Source: Marinifilaceae bacterium (GTDB lineage Bacteria; Bacteroidota; Bacteroidia; Bacteroidales; Marinifilaceae). From it: a stretch of DNA of 35,857 nt. The stretch lies in NCBI GenBank assembly GCA_016744515.1, contig JADGEF010000015.1:1-35857 (forward strand). Reading direction: 5' to 3'. The notes beneath the pieces were generated by a model. It saw nothing but the letters and a program-made list of their open reading frames with translations, was not told the DNA's origin and did not search any database. Below are positions 35,789 through 35,857 of the stretch, piece after piece; the stretch's first letter is position 1, and every line of letters begins with the position of its first letter. The position numbers were made by a program, and so were the translations under genes.

Positions 35789-35857
35789 CTTACAACTAAG
35801 AAATAACAACTGACAGCTAAGAAATAACAACTTACAACTAAGAAATGACAACTGACA
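35789..35857. repeat. 21-bp tandem repeat at the right edge
   Basis: Three complete units of 21 bp (35789, 35810, 35831) plus the start of a fourth: the unit is CTTACAACTAAGAAATAACAA, alternating with CTGACAGCTAAGAAATAACAA. Units differ at two or three bases. The array runs off the window; no function is evident. Confidence 0.85.

Noticed and set aside
35789..35857. Possible CRISPR array
   Set aside because: The 21-bp units follow each other without spacers and no cas gene is near.

Overview
This window looks like chromosomal DNA from a member of the Bacteroidota. It is AT-rich and shows almost no Shine-Dalgarno sequences. Several intergenic regions carry the phylum-specific -7 promoter element TAnnTTTG. 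Family content also fits: DUF6340 lipoprotein, DUF4105, DUF418, a 7TM-AraC regulator, and a dipeptidyl-peptidase IV-like S9 enzyme. A Marinilabiliales/Marinifilaceae-type organism is plausible, but that is inference.

Layout. At 1-2706 (+) are the tail of an M1 aminopeptidase, a membrane-anchored AraC regulator and a DUF418 membrane protein. At 2802-4298 (-) is guaB (IMP dehydrogenase), with a gene-free, structured stretch upstream that ends in a U-run and may be a small RNA or leader. At 4606-8504 (-) is an accessory block: a small membrane ORF with an in-frame amber codon, a DUF1842-like protein, a Ser/Thr kinase, an FHA/winged-helix protein, and a DUF6261-like gene split by an amber codon. 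At 9005-10810 (-) is a group IIC intron with an inactivated reverse transcriptase, sitting directly behind the terminator of a DEAD-box RNA helicase gene (10868-12010). At 12184-18037 (+) are a VWA-like membrane protein, a DUF6340 lipoprotein, an M48 (Ste24-like) protease and cinA. At 18048-24950 (-) are a HupE/UreJ-like protein, an acyl-ACP thioesterase, a DUF4105 protein, a LolA-like carrier, FtsK and a lipoprotein. At 25132-26376 (-) are an IS4-type transposase remnant and the 5' end of a second group IIC intron, placed right behind the rplT terminator. At 26431-29632 (-) is the translation operon thrS-infC-rpmI-rplT. At 30079-33650 a DPP-IV-like peptidase (+) converges on a second S9-type hydrolase (-). 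At 33725-35737 (-) are a broken REP-associated (IS200/Y1) transposase, four REP-like palindromes and tilS, followed by a 21-bp tandem repeat at the edge.

How the genes relate. Housekeeping genes (guaB, ftsK, thrS-infC-rpmI-rplT, tilS, cinA) are intact. The decay is confined to mobile or accessory genes. Five reading frames there carry in-frame stop codons that each differ by one C-to-T change from CAA, CAG or CGA, and one also has a 1-bp deletion. The two group IIC introns share the terminator-targeting habit of that class. The FHA protein and the kinase overlap or nearly abut and probably form one phospho-signalling unit, perhaps with the DUF1842-like protein. No CRISPR array, prophage, rRNA or tRNA was found.
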